The position numbers and the translations under genes are program-made. Below the pieces are notes generated by a model. That model had not been told where the DNA came from and searched no databases. It saw nothing but the letters and a program-made list of their open reading frames with translations. Of a stretch of 18,004 nt of DNA, positions 1 to 7,496 are shown piece after piece; position 1 is the first letter of the stretch; each line of letters starts with the position of its first letter. Location of the stretch: positions 1 through 18,004 of the forward strand of contig JAGGXI010000008.1 of assembly GCA_021163155.1 (NCBI GenBank). The letters are read 5' to 3'. This DNA is from Candidatus Aerophobota bacterium (GTDB taxonomy: Bacteria > Aerophobota > Aerophobia > Aerophobales > JAGGXI01).

Positions 1-75
1 AGACACCGAACCCTTAAGAAAAGGTCCTATCTTCTTTAAAATTTTACGCATATTCTCTTTGTTATCTTTATTCAT
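1..75 (-). CDS. Partial N-terminus of a DUF6788-like transposon-associated protein
   Basis: The minus strand carries an ATG at 75-73 and an open frame of 25 codons that runs off the left edge. The peptide begins MNKDNKENMRKILKKIG and continues PFLKGSVS. The IGPFLKGS stretch resembles the N-terminus of the short DUF6788 proteins often found beside insertion sequences, which is a recollection of the family and not a search result. No strong ribosome site is visible before this ATG, and a second in-frame ATG lies eight codons in, after AAAGAGA. The function of the family is unknown. The identity rests on very few residues and is uncertain. Confidence 0.4.
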   Translation of the reverse strand, partial: MNKDNKENMRKILKKIGPFLKGSVS

Positions 76-382
76 AGATTTACTCTTTGTATATTCTTAC
101 AATAATATTATAACAAGAAATATTTTTGTCAACCCCCTTTTTTCTATAGTATTTTTTAATGGAAAAAGATATTTGGAGAATGCTACGAGAAATGCGGTAG
201 GAGTTCAGAGAAAGTTCTCTCTTAAGAAAAAAATTGATTGTAAAGCTTGGTGAGAAGTAGAAGAAGCAAAAGATCTACTTAGTATTAGTGGTATTTGACA
301 GAACTTCTAAAGTGTAGTAAATTACATTAGTCTTTTAGTAAAACTAAACTATTACAATAAGGGTATATATTAATATGTGTGA
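76..382. other. Gene-free AT-rich stretch
   Basis: No convincing coding region, tRNA or repeat was found here. An open frame at 59-253 has low-complexity composition, no ribosome site and no recognisable family, so it is not annotated. The stretch separates the minus-strand fragment at the left edge from the transposase relic on the right. Confidence 0.5.
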
Positions 383-411
383 TTGGAAAACGGAAAAATT
401 ATTGATATAAT
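383..411 (+). promoter_or_regulatory. Sigma-70-type promoter for the transposase relic
   Basis: TTGGAA at 383-388 and TATAAT at 406-411 are separated by 17 bases, a near-ideal housekeeping promoter arrangement. A strong ribosome site AAGGAGG (431-437) and an ATG at 447 follow. It would have driven the now broken transposase gene. Confidence 0.55.
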
Positions 412-446
412 GGGAGCAAATCAATTTTAAAAGGAGGTTGCTTCCT

Positions 447-845
447 ATGAAAAGGCTTAGAGTTCCGGATATAAAGATTTTTATTGCTGCTATTCAAGGT
501 GAAATATCTCGGACCTCGGAAGGCCAATACTTTCATTGACTCCACGTTGTTCTTCGTGTGCTCCAAGGTGCCAGTTACTATGAAACTGTGTGTCTTTAGG
601 CATTCGTCGTGGAGCGTTCAATACTGGATTCATCGGCTAATCTCATACGGTATTAGAGGGTCGTGGAATAGAGAACACCCATGGCGTCCCAAGCCTAATT
701 TAAGTAGATCTCATTCGGGTCATAAAATATACCCATATTTACTCAGAAGTCTTAAAATCAACAGGATTAACCAGATTTGGAGCACTGATATCACCTATAT
801 AAATTGAGGCATGGATGGCTCTATTTAATTACATAGGAAAGTATT
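447..845 (+). pseudogene. Chimeric transposase relic (HTH-type N-terminus joined to an IS3 OrfB fragment)
   Basis: From ATG 447 the frame reads MKRLRVPDIKIFIAAIQ and continues to a TGA at 537. Past that stop the same frame goes on as LHVVLRVLQGASYYETVCL, then another stop. The frame starting at 484 carries the continuation (HSSWSVQYWIHRLISYG, about 600-660). Together these resemble the helix-turn-helix N-terminus of IS630-like transposases. From about 695 the text changes to HKIYPYLLRSLKINRINQ and IWSTDITYI, the hallmark of IS3-family OrfB just before its DDE core. It then shifts frame into RHGWLYLI near 806-840 and stops. Two stops, two frameshifts and a join between unrelated transposase types show a dead, composite relic. 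The left edge is fixed by the ribosome site and ATG; the right edge is approximate. Confidence 0.7.
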
Positions 846-974
846 AAAAATGAAATTGCTCTTTTCCTTTACTAAACTGAAAAAATTGATATAATTAGTT
901 CTCATGGCTAAGCTTCCCAAATAGATTTTTGTAAATAAAAAATTTTCATCCGTATCTTTAAGGATAATTAGAGC

Positions 975-1064
975 GAACATAAAAGAGTATGTAAGTATAG
1001 AAAAGTAGAAGATGAAGATGCTAAACGTTTTTTAAAGTACGGAGATTTAAAGAGAGGGAAATAA
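975..1064 (+). pseudogene. C-terminal gene fragment, 29 codons, no start
   Basis: An open frame follows a TAG at 969-971 and ends at TAA 1062-1064, directly abutting the ATG of the flavodoxin gene. It reads EHKRVCKYRKVEDEDAKRFL and continues KYGDLKRGK. It has no ATG, GTG or TTG start. The polar, gene-like composition and the stop-start junction suggest the tail of a lost upstream cistron that was once translationally coupled to the flavodoxin gene. The family is not recognised and chance is possible. Confidence 0.25.
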
Positions 1065-1553
1065 ATGGCAAAGATTTTGATTATCTATTATTCAAGGTCA
1101 GGAAATACTGAGAAAATGGCTCATCTTATAGAGGAAGGAGTAAAAGAGGAAAAAGTAGAGGTTAAAAGTAAAAGGGTAGAAGATATAAATTTGAATGAGC
1201 TTTTGGAAGCAGATGGAATAATTCTTGGCTCTCCCACTTATTTTGGTTCTATGGCTTCTCCTCTTAAAAGATTGGTTGATGAGAGCGTTAAGTATTACGG
1301 TAAACTTAAAGGTAAAGTGGGAGGAGCATTCACTTCCCGTCAGCGGGCCGGAGGAGGAGGTGAAACTACTCTGCAGAGTATTATAAATGCATTTTTAATT
1401 CATGGAATGATTATTCAGGGAAATGTTGAAGGTGACTATTACGGTCCCGTAGCAACGGGAGCGCCAGATAAAATTGTGAGTGAGGAGTGCAAAAATTTAG
1501 GGAAAAGAGTTGCTATAATGGTTAAGCGTCTTTTCCCCGAAACGAGAAGATGA
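1065..1553 (+). CDS. WrbA/flavodoxin-like FMN protein
   Basis: A 162-residue soluble protein of the flavodoxin-like fold, probably an NAD(P)H:quinone oxidoreductase of the WrbA type or an electron-carrying flavodoxin. The N-terminus KILIIYYSRSGNTEKMA (residues 3-19) is the FMN phosphate loop. ADGIILGSPTYFGSMAS (about 49-65) is the second FMN loop, with the aromatic Tyr-Phe pair that stacks on the flavin. GAFTSRQRAGGGGETTL (about 87-103) is the WrbA-like third loop. The length is shorter than typical WrbA (about 200) and near that of short WrbA-like proteins. The ribosome site is AGAGAGGG at 1051-1058. It lies just before an AOR-family gene, so it might exchange electrons with that enzyme, but the structured spacer between them argues against simple co-transcription. 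Confidence 0.85.
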   Translation: MAKILIIYYSRSGNTEKMAHLIEEGVKEEKVEVKSKRVEDINLNELLEADGIILGSPTYFGSMASPLKRLVDESVKYYGKLKGKVGGAFTSRQRAGGGGETTLQSIINAFLIHGMIIQGNVEGDYYGPVATGAPDKIVSEECKNLGKRVAIMVKRLFPETRR

Positions 1554-1705
1554 GCAGAAGTAATCCAAAGCGGATATACAGCGATGGAGGGGAAAAGTCC
1601 CGAGATTCTCTTTAATAATGCACGGATTCTGGGTAGGGTGAGTTCACTCCCCCAAAATGGGATGCTGAAGCTTCTCCCACACTCAGATGAAGTTTCAGAG
1701 ACAAT
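1554..1705 (+). other. Structured spacer, possibly an IS200/IS605-type right-end (omega-RNA-like) remnant
   Basis: The spacer between the flavodoxin and AOR genes is more GC-rich and more structured than its surroundings. GTGAGTTCAC at 1638-1647 is a self-complementary hairpin flanked by G- and C-runs. TGGGA (1658-1662) pairs with TCCCA (1675-1679) around the palindrome GAAGCTTC (1667-1674). The order C-run, AAAATGGGATGCTGAAGCTT, CTCCCACAC and GAAGTTTCAG recalls the right ends of IS200/IS605 elements, where the TnpB guide RNA lies. No tnpA or tnpB is present. A cis-regulatory leader for the AOR gene is the alternative; I could not match it to the molybdenum-cofactor riboswitch. Confidence 0.3.
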
Positions 1706-1727
1706 AAAATAAGAAAGGAGTTAATCG

Positions 1728-3917
1728 ATGAATAATAAAACTAAAACAATTGAACAAATGAGAGAAGCACATAAGGTATTATCCACCTTTGATTTTGAGC
1801 CGGGGAAAATAGAGAAAGGTTATACTGATAGGCGTTTATATATTAATCTTTCGGAAAATAAGATAGAAGGTAAGTCTATTGCTCCCGAGGTAAAGGAAGT
1901 TTTTACCGGAGGCCGGGGCTATGGATTGTGGTATTTATGGCAGGCGGTATCTTCTGATACCCAATGGAATGATCCAGAAAATGAGATAATTATGTGCACA
2001 GGCCCTCTTTGTGGGATTACTCAATATGCTGGATGTGGTAAAAGCCATGTGGTTAGCATATCTCCTGAAACTAATAGTGTTAATGATAATAACTCTGGTG
2101 GTTATTTTGCTCCTTTTTTAAAGTTTTCTGGCTGGGACCTTTTAGAGGTTCAAGGAAAGGCTAAAAGGGATGTAATAATATTTATTGACGGTAATAAAGG
2201 AAAAGTAACTATTGAAGAAAGTCCCTGTGAGGCTATCGATACCTATATTCTTGTTGATGAGCTAACTGAAATGTACGCTGATGATGAAAAGGATAAAAGA
2301 AATATTAGTGTAATCTCTTCAGGAACAGGGGCCCAGAACACCCGATTAGGTATACTTAATATTAGCTGGTATGATATGCATCGTAAAAAAGTTAGAATTA
2401 AGCAGGCAGCAAGAGGCGGAACGGGCACTGTCTTCAGAGATAAAAAAATAAAAGCTATAGTAATAAAATACAAGGGAGTGAGAACTGATTCTAATAAAGT
2501 GGCTAATATGGACCTTATTAAAAAAGCGGGTCAAAGAATAACTAAAGAGATTTTAACTTTAGACCACTCTCAAAATAGAATGAGAGAGATAGGCACTGTT
2601 CATTTAATAGATGCTATGCAAGACCATGATTGTTTACCTGTTTGTAATTATAAATACGGTTCTCATCAGGATGCTTATAAAATTGAGTCTGAAGTTTGGC
2701 AGAAGAGAATAACTCAGAATGAACCGGGTGACTCTTGTTGGATGGGATGTAGTATGCGCTGTTCACATGCAGTAGATAACCTTGAGTTAAAGACAGGGCC
2801 TTTAAAGGGGCAAAGAATCCTGGTAGATGGACCAGAATATGAAACTACGGCTGGATTTGGGGCTAACTGTGGTACTTTTGACCTTGATTTTTCCTTAGAG
2901 GCCAATTTTTATTGTGATAATTATGGTTTAGACACTATTGCTGTGAGTACCGGTATTGCTTTTCTAATGGAATGTTATGAGAATGGTATAATCAATAAGG
3001 AGATTACCGGAGGTTTAGAGCTCAATTTTGGCAATACCGATGCGGCCTTAGAGCTAATTCACCAAATGTCCCGAGGTGAAGGATTTGGCAAGATTGCTGG
3101 CCAAGGAATTCGTATTTGTAAACAATTATTTGTAGAGAAGTATAATGCTAATTCAAAATTTTTACAAGATATTGGTATGGAATGTAAGGGAATGGAGTTT
3201 TCTGAATATGTAACCAAAGAGACTTTAGCTCAACAGGGAGGGTTTGGTTTAGCAAATAAAGGGCCTCAGCATGATGAGGCTTGGCTTATTTATATGGATC
3301 AGGTAAACAATCAAATCCCTACCTTTGATGATAAAGCAGAAGCACTTCACTTTTTCCCGATATTCCGCACATGGTTTTCTCTCGTAGGACTTTGCAAACT
3401 ACCCTGGAATGATATTGAACCAGCAAATAATCAACAGGCTTATCATGGCATAGAAGCAGCTAAAGTGCCTGAGCATTTAGAGAATTATTGTTGGCTTTTT
3501 GAAGGAATTACCGGAAAACCTGTTACTATAGATGACTTAATTTTTCAATCAGAAGTTGTGTATAATTTCCAGCGCTTGTTTAATTTAAAGATGGGCTATG
3601 GCACCAGGGAATATGATGCAATTCCATACCGCGCTATGGGTCCTGTAACAAAGGAAGAGTATGAGTCACGAAAGGACCGTTACGATAAGCAGCTTAAAGA
3701 GGTAGTTGGCTTTAACCCTGATAATAAATCAACAGAAGAGAAGATTAAGGCACTGCGAGCTTATAGAGAATCTCAATACAGAAAGCTCTGCGATGCTGTA
3801 TATAAACGTCGAGGATGGGATTCTAATGGTGTGCCCACACTTGAAACTATTAAAAGGTTAAAAATAGACTTCCCTGATGTAATTGAGTTAGTAGAAAGGT
3901 ATCATCATAAAAAGTAA
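1728..3917 (+). CDS. Aldehyde:ferredoxin oxidoreductase (AOR) family tungsten/molybdenum enzyme
   Basis: A 729-residue cytoplasmic enzyme of the AOR family, which uses a bis-pyranopterin tungsten or molybdenum centre and one 4Fe-4S cluster to interconvert aldehydes and carboxylic acids, or in relatives to reduce ring or acyl substrates, with ferredoxin. The N-terminal FTGGRGYG (59-66) is the pterin-binding domain signature and RGGTGTVFRDKKIKAIVI is its end. The cluster ligands are C337, C341 and C345 (CWMGCSMRC) and C556 in GLCKLPW. GPEYETTAGFGANCG and CDNYGLDTIAVS match the conserved core. The protein is about 100 residues longer than classical AOR (about 605-620); extra sequence lies at the N-terminus and in a charged helical stretch before the usual C-terminal RRGWDSNGVPT. 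Ribosome site AAAGGAG, then ATG 1728. The substrate cannot be read from sequence; a link to the aminotransferase product is an inference. Confidence 0.9.
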   Translation: MNNKTKTIEQMREAHKVLSTFDFEPGKIEKGYTDRRLYINLSENKIEGKSIAPEVKEVFTGGRGYGLWYLWQAVSSDTQWNDPENEIIMCTGPLCGITQYAGCGKSHVVSISPETNSVNDNNSGGYFAPFLKFSGWDLLEVQGKAKRDVIIFIDGNKGKVTIEESPCEAIDTYILVDELTEMYADDEKDKRNISVISSGTGAQNTRLGILNISWYDMHRKKVRIKQAARGGTGTVFRDKKIKAIVIKYKGVRTDSNKVANMDLIKKAGQRITKEILTLDHSQNRMREIGTVHLIDAMQDHDCLPVCNYKYGSHQDAYKIESEVWQKRITQNEPGDSCWMGCSMRCSHAVDNLELKTGPLKGQRILVDGPEYETTAGFGANCGTFDLDFSLEANFYCDNYGLDTIAVSTGIAFLMECYENGIINKEITGGLELNFGNTDAALELIHQMSRGEGFGKIAGQGIRICKQLFVEKYNANSKFLQDIGMECKGMEFSEYVTKETLAQQGGFGLANKGPQHDEAWLIYMDQVNNQIPTFDDKAEALHFFPIFRTWFSLVGLCKLPWNDIEPANNQQAYHGIEAAKVPEHLENYCWLFEGITGKPVTIDDLIFQSEVVYNFQRLFNLKMGYGTREYDAIPYRAMGPVTKEEYESRKDRYDKQLKEVVGFNPDNKSTEEKIKALRAYRESQYRKLCDAVYKRRGWDSNGVPTLETIKRLKIDFPDVIELVERYHHKK

Positions 3918-4008
3918 AAGGAGGAGAGATTTAGAGATTTCTGAAAAAATCAGAAATCTCTGTAATCAGGAGACCGTGTAGGTTTTCAGAGGTCTCAATT
4001 TAAAACCG
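3918..4008 (+). repeat. Two inverted repeats between the AOR and aminotransferase genes
   Basis: AGAGATTTCTGA (3933-3944) and TCAGAAATCTCT (3950-3961) form a perfect 12-bp stem with a five-A loop. GAGACC (3970-3975) and GGTCTC (3991-3996) form a second short stem. No T-run follows, so this is not a standard intrinsic terminator; an mRNA-processing or stabilising hairpin between cistrons is more likely. A strong ribosome site (AAAGGAGGAGAG, 3916-3927) precedes the hairpins but has no start codon after it, while the aminotransferase ATG at 4009 has no ribosome site directly upstream. Confidence 0.6.
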
Positions 4009-5184
4009 ATGAAAAATCAATGGATATTTTCTAAAGTGGAAGAACTTAAGCCTTCAGGTATTAGAAAGGTTTTTGATAAAGTAGGCCAACTGAAAAGTAA
4101 GGGAATAGAGGTAAGTAATTTTTCTATTGGAAGGTCCTTTTTTGATACTCCTTCTATGATAAAAGAAGAGACTAAAAAGGCTCTTGATAAAGGGATGGTT
4201 CACTATACAGGCAGTGTAGGAATAATGGAGCTAAGAAATGCCATTGTACAAAGAATCTTAATAGATAAAGGTGTAGAATATAAACCAGAGGAGATTATTG
4301 TCACTATAGGTGGAAGCGAAGGAATGTTTGTAGCTTTACAGACTCTTTTATGCCCTGGAGATGAGGTAATTATTCCTGAGCCTATGTATGTTTATTATAA
4401 AGGATGGATAAGTTTTGCCGGGGCTAAGTGCATCTCCTTGCCTTTAAAAGAAGAAGACTTTTCCTTAAATCTTGAAGAATTAGAGAAGAAAATTAATTCT
4501 TCTACTAAAATGATTCTTATCAACAGTCCTCATAATCCTACTGGCTCGGTTATCTCTCGTCAGAATTTGGAAAGAATAGCAAATTTAGCTAAAAAATATG
4601 ATTTATTAATACTTAGTGATGAGATTTATCAGAGGATAACCTATGATGATTGTCAGGCTTTTAGTATAGCTTCTTTTCCTCAAATGAAGGAAAGGACTGT
4701 TGTATCAGATAGCTTTTCTAAAACTTATGCTATGGATGGTTGGAGAATAGGATATTTAGCTGCTCCTCAAGAAATAATAAGTCAAATAGCTAAGCTTCAC
4801 CAACATACTATTTCTTGCCCTAATACATTTGTACAGGTAGGAGCAACAGCAGCTTTAAATCAAGACCAGGAATGCGTAGAGAGTATGGTGCTGGAGTTTA
4901 CCCGGCGAAGGGAATTAATGATGGGTTATCTGAAAAGAATGAAATTACCTTTTATTGTGCCAAAAGGGGCCTTTTACTTTTTTCCTTTAATAAGAGAATT
5001 TAACCTTAGCTCAGAAGAATTGGCCGATTATTTATTAAAAGAAGCTAAAGTAGCAGTAGTGCCAGGTAACGCTTTTGGCAAGGCAGGAGAAGGATATATT
5101 AGATTATCATTTTCTCCACCTTATGAAGAGATTAGAACTGGAATGGAAAGAATGGAAAAAGCTATCCAGAAGTTGAGAGAATAA
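4009..5184 (+). CDS. Class I/II pyridoxal-phosphate aminotransferase
   Basis: A 391-residue fold-type I PLP enzyme of the aspartate-aminotransferase family, moving an amino group between an amino acid and a 2-oxoacid in the cytoplasm. The PLP and substrate motifs are in order: NSPHNPTG (172-179), DEIY (204-207, Asp204 binding the pyridine nitrogen), SFSKTYAMDGWR with the Schiff-base lysine K238, and YIRLSFS with the substrate-carboxylate arginine R365. The length is normal for the family. The start is supported by the conserved opening IRKVFDKVGQLKSKGIEVSN, although no ribosome site is close. Its position between the AOR-family gene and the citrate-lyase genes suggests that it feeds or drains a 2-oxoacid or glutamate pool. 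The amino acid used is not determinable from sequence. Confidence 0.9.
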   Translation: MKNQWIFSKVEELKPSGIRKVFDKVGQLKSKGIEVSNFSIGRSFFDTPSMIKEETKKALDKGMVHYTGSVGIMELRNAIVQRILIDKGVEYKPEEIIVTIGGSEGMFVALQTLLCPGDEVIIPEPMYVYYKGWISFAGAKCISLPLKEEDFSLNLEELEKKINSSTKMILINSPHNPTGSVISRQNLERIANLAKKYDLLILSDEIYQRITYDDCQAFSIASFPQMKERTVVSDSFSKTYAMDGWRIGYLAAPQEIISQIAKLHQHTISCPNTFVQVGATAALNQDQECVESMVLEFTRRRELMMGYLKRMKLPFIVPKGAFYFFPLIREFNLSSEELADYLLKEAKVAVVPGNAFGKAGEGYIRLSFSPPYEEIRTGMERMEKAIQKLRE

Positions 5185-5209
5185 ATTAGAAGAAAAAGAT
5201 GAAGATAAA

Positions 5210-6253
5210 ATGTTTTATTATAGTATAAATATAAATGATGAACAAGAAAAAGAGAAGATTGTAAGATTTCTCCATAAATTAAATTTAAGATACGAGGATG
5301 ATATAGAATTTACTCTAACAGTTGTAGATAATAACGAGATAATAGGAACAGGCTCGATTAGTGGAAAGATTTTAAAGTGTATCGGCGTAAAACCAGAAAG
5401 ACAAGGAGAAGGAATATCAGCAAAGATTATTACTTATCTTATGCAAGAGCAATTTAAAAGAGGGCGGAACCATATTTTCCTTTTTACCTCCCCTGATAAG
5501 GCAGATAGATTTATAAATTTGGGTTTTCAAGAGGTAGCCTCTGCAGAGCCTAATTTTACTTTGTTAGAGATGGGAATAGGAGGAATAAAAAAATATCTTG
5601 AAAATTTAAAAGAACATAAGCTCAGGACGAATGATAAGAAAACAATATCATCCATAGTAGTGAATGCCAATCCTTTTACTTTAGGGCATCAGTATTTAGT
5701 TAAGAAAGCTTCCCTGGAAAGTGATGCCGTTTATGTTTTTGTGGTGAAAGAAGATAAATCTCTCTTTCCTTTTAAGGTGCGGTTTAATTTAGTAAAGAAA
5801 GGATGCCAAGAATTTGAAAATGTAGAGGTAATAAACGGGGGCGATTATATTATTTCAAACAGTACTTTTCCTACTTATTTTACTCGAGATAGTGAAGAGA
5901 AAATTGTATTTATGCAAGCTACTCTTGATGTAAACATATTCGCTAAATATATTGTTCCTACTTTGAATATTAAGAGAAGATACATAGGAGAAGAGCCTTA
6001 TTGCGGGACCACTAACCTTTATAATAAAGCAATGAAACAGATATTACCTTCTGTAGGAGTAAAAGTGGTAGAGGTACCAAGACTTAAAATAAAAGGAGTT
6101 GCCGTAAGTGCCTCTACAGTAAGAAATTTAATTAAGAAATCTGATTTTATAAAGCTTCAAGAATTGATTCCCGAATCTACATATCGTTTCTTAGTTTCTA
6201 AGGAAGCATATCCTATTATTGAAAAAATCAAATCTTCCAGGAGCCGTCATTAA
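5210..6253 (+). CDS. citC: [Citrate (pro-3S)-lyase] ligase
   Basis: A 347-residue enzyme that uses ATP and acetate to acetylate the thiol of the citrate-lyase acyl-carrier prosthetic group, switching the lyase on. The N-terminal third is an acetyltransferase-like (GNAT) domain, with VKPERQGEGISAKII near residues 63-77. The C-terminal part is a nucleotidyltransferase domain with the HIGH-type motif NANPFTLGH (152-160) and the SASTVR motif (300-305) that binds ATP phosphates. The length matches the family. The ribosome site is weak (GATGAAGAT about ten bases before ATG 5210). It lies 25 bases after the aminotransferase gene and 28 before citD, first in the lyase set as in many bacterial cit operons. 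Confidence 0.93.
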   Translation: MFYYSININDEQEKEKIVRFLHKLNLRYEDDIEFTLTVVDNNEIIGTGSISGKILKCIGVKPERQGEGISAKIITYLMQEQFKRGRNHIFLFTSPDKADRFINLGFQEVASAEPNFTLLEMGIGGIKKYLENLKEHKLRTNDKKTISSIVVNANPFTLGHQYLVKKASLESDAVYVFVVKEDKSLFPFKVRFNLVKKGCQEFENVEVINGGDYIISNSTFPTYFTRDSEEKIVFMQATLDVNIFAKYIVPTLNIKRRYIGEEPYCGTTNLYNKAMKQILPSVGVKVVEVPRLKIKGVAVSASTVRNLIKKSDFIKLQELIPESTYRFLVSKEAYPIIEKIKSSRSRH

Positions 6254-6281
6254 GCAGGATTAAAAGAGGGGGTAGATAAAA

Positions 6282-6575
6282 TTGAAAGATACAGCTAAGA
6301 TTGGTCAATCTGGAACGTTGGAATCCAGTGATATTTTAGTAATGGTTCAACTTTCTCCTGATCAGAATGGCATAAGAATTGAACTGGAAAGTCCATCAAA
6401 AAAATGTTTTGGTAGCCAAATACTGAAGACAATTAAACAGACGCTGCATAATCTTGGCATTATGAATGCATATGTTAAGGCTCAAGACAGAGGGGCTCTG
6501 GATTGTACCATTAATGCTCGGGTGGAAACTGCTGTTAAAAGAGCATTGAAGTTTAAAGAGAAAGGGGATGTATAG
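6282..6575 (+). CDS. citD: Citrate lyase gamma subunit (acyl carrier protein)
   Basis: A 97-residue acyl-carrier subunit that bears the phosphoribosyl-dephospho-CoA arm. The motif GQSGTLESSD (8-17) matches the modification site of CitD, and by alignment to the E. coli protein as I recall it, Ser15 is the attachment serine. DRGALDCTINARVETAV near the C-terminus is also typical. It starts with TTG at 6282 behind AGAGGGGG (6265-6272). It ends in TAG, one of only two UAG stops among the intact genes; reading through would add just 15 residues before TAA at 6621-6623. This matters because the window also encodes PylSc. The gene sits one base before the preferred citE start. Confidence 0.92.
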   Translation: MKDTAKIGQSGTLESSDILVMVQLSPDQNGIRIELESPSKKCFGSQILKTIKQTLHNLGIMNAYVKAQDRGALDCTINARVETAVKRALKFKEKGDV

Positions 6576-6576
6576 A

Positions 6577-7464
6577 ATGGAAAAGAGATTAAGACGTACT
6601 GCATTGTACATTCCGGGCAATAATCCGACAATGATTCAAAACGCAGGGATTTTTGGTGCAGATTCTATAGTGTTAGATTTAGAAGATGCGGTGTCTATTG
6701 AAGAAAAAGATGCAGCGCGCATTTTATTACGAAATGCTTTAAGAACCATTGATTACAAGAATACTGAAGTAGTAGTAAGAATTAATCCCCTTTCTACACC
6801 TTATGGTCATGAAGACCTGAAGGTAATTGCAAGAGAGAAGCCTGATGCCATTCGGTTGCCAAAATGTGAATCTGTAGAAGATGTTCAAGAAGCTGATAAG
6901 CTGTTAACAAAAATTGAAGAAAACATAGAATTAAAAGAAGGGACAATAAAATTAATGCCTTTAATTGAGTCAGCTAAGGGGATTTTTAATGTCTTTGAAA
7001 TTGCGAGAGCAAGTCAGCGGGTCGTAGCTCTTAATTTTGGAGCAGAAGATTATACAGCAGATATTGGCGCAGAAAGAACAAAAGAAGGGAAAGAATTATT
7101 AGACATAAGAGCAAGAATACTTTTAGCAGCACGAGTAGCAGGAATAGATGCTCTCGATAGTGTGTTTGGAGATATTAATGATGAGAAAGGTTTAATAGAA
7201 GAGACAAAATTTATAAAACAGCTGGGCTTTAATGGAAAATCAATAATTCATCCCTGTCAAATAAAACCGGTTCATCAAATATTTACTCCTTCAGAAGATG
7301 AGATCAAATATGCTCAAAGGGTTATCGCAGCTATTGAGGAGGCAAAAGCTAAAAAGTCAGGGGTTATTGCTTTGGACGGGAGAATGATTGATGCTCCAGT
7401 AGCTTCCAGAGCGCGAAGGATTTTAGCATTTGCCAAAGCTGCAGGCTTAATCAGTGTAATCTAA
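6577..7464 (+). CDS. citE: Citrate lyase beta subunit (citryl-ACP lyase type)
   Basis: A 295-residue TIM-barrel lyase of the CitE family. In the complex it cleaves the acyl-ACP thioester (citryl-ACP) to acetyl-ACP and oxaloacetate. RRTALYIPGNNPTMIQNA opens the barrel; LDLEDAV (33-39) carries the Glu/Asp of the metal site; VVRINP (66-71) supplies the conserved substrate arginine; IESAKGIFN and LNFGAEDYTADIG carry the other metal-binding acids. I chose ATG 6577 over the in-frame ATG at 6568, because AAAGGGG at 6561-6567 touches 6568 but is correctly spaced for 6577, and the start then falls just after the citD stop. A citramalate lyase beta subunit would look almost identical, so the exact substrate is inferred from neighbours only. 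Confidence 0.92.
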   Translation: MEKRLRRTALYIPGNNPTMIQNAGIFGADSIVLDLEDAVSIEEKDAARILLRNALRTIDYKNTEVVVRINPLSTPYGHEDLKVIAREKPDAIRLPKCESVEDVQEADKLLTKIEENIELKEGTIKLMPLIESAKGIFNVFEIARASQRVVALNFGAEDYTADIGAERTKEGKELLDIRARILLAARVAGIDALDSVFGDINDEKGLIEETKFIKQLGFNGKSIIHPCQIKPVHQIFTPSEDEIKYAQRVIAAIEEAKAKKSGVIALDGRMIDAPVASRARRILAFAKAAGLISVI

Positions 7465-7496
7465 ATAAATCTGTGTAATCATCATAGGAGAAAAAG

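Noticed and set aside
59-253. Open frame of 64 codons near the left edge
   Set aside because: Low-complexity AT-rich translation, no ribosome site and no family resemblance; it overlaps the leader of the minus-strand fragment.
1554-1727. Molybdenum-cofactor or tungsten-cofactor riboswitch upstream of the AOR gene
   Set aside because: Attractive by context, but I could not align the conserved elements of that RNA; the IS-end resemblance is at least as good.
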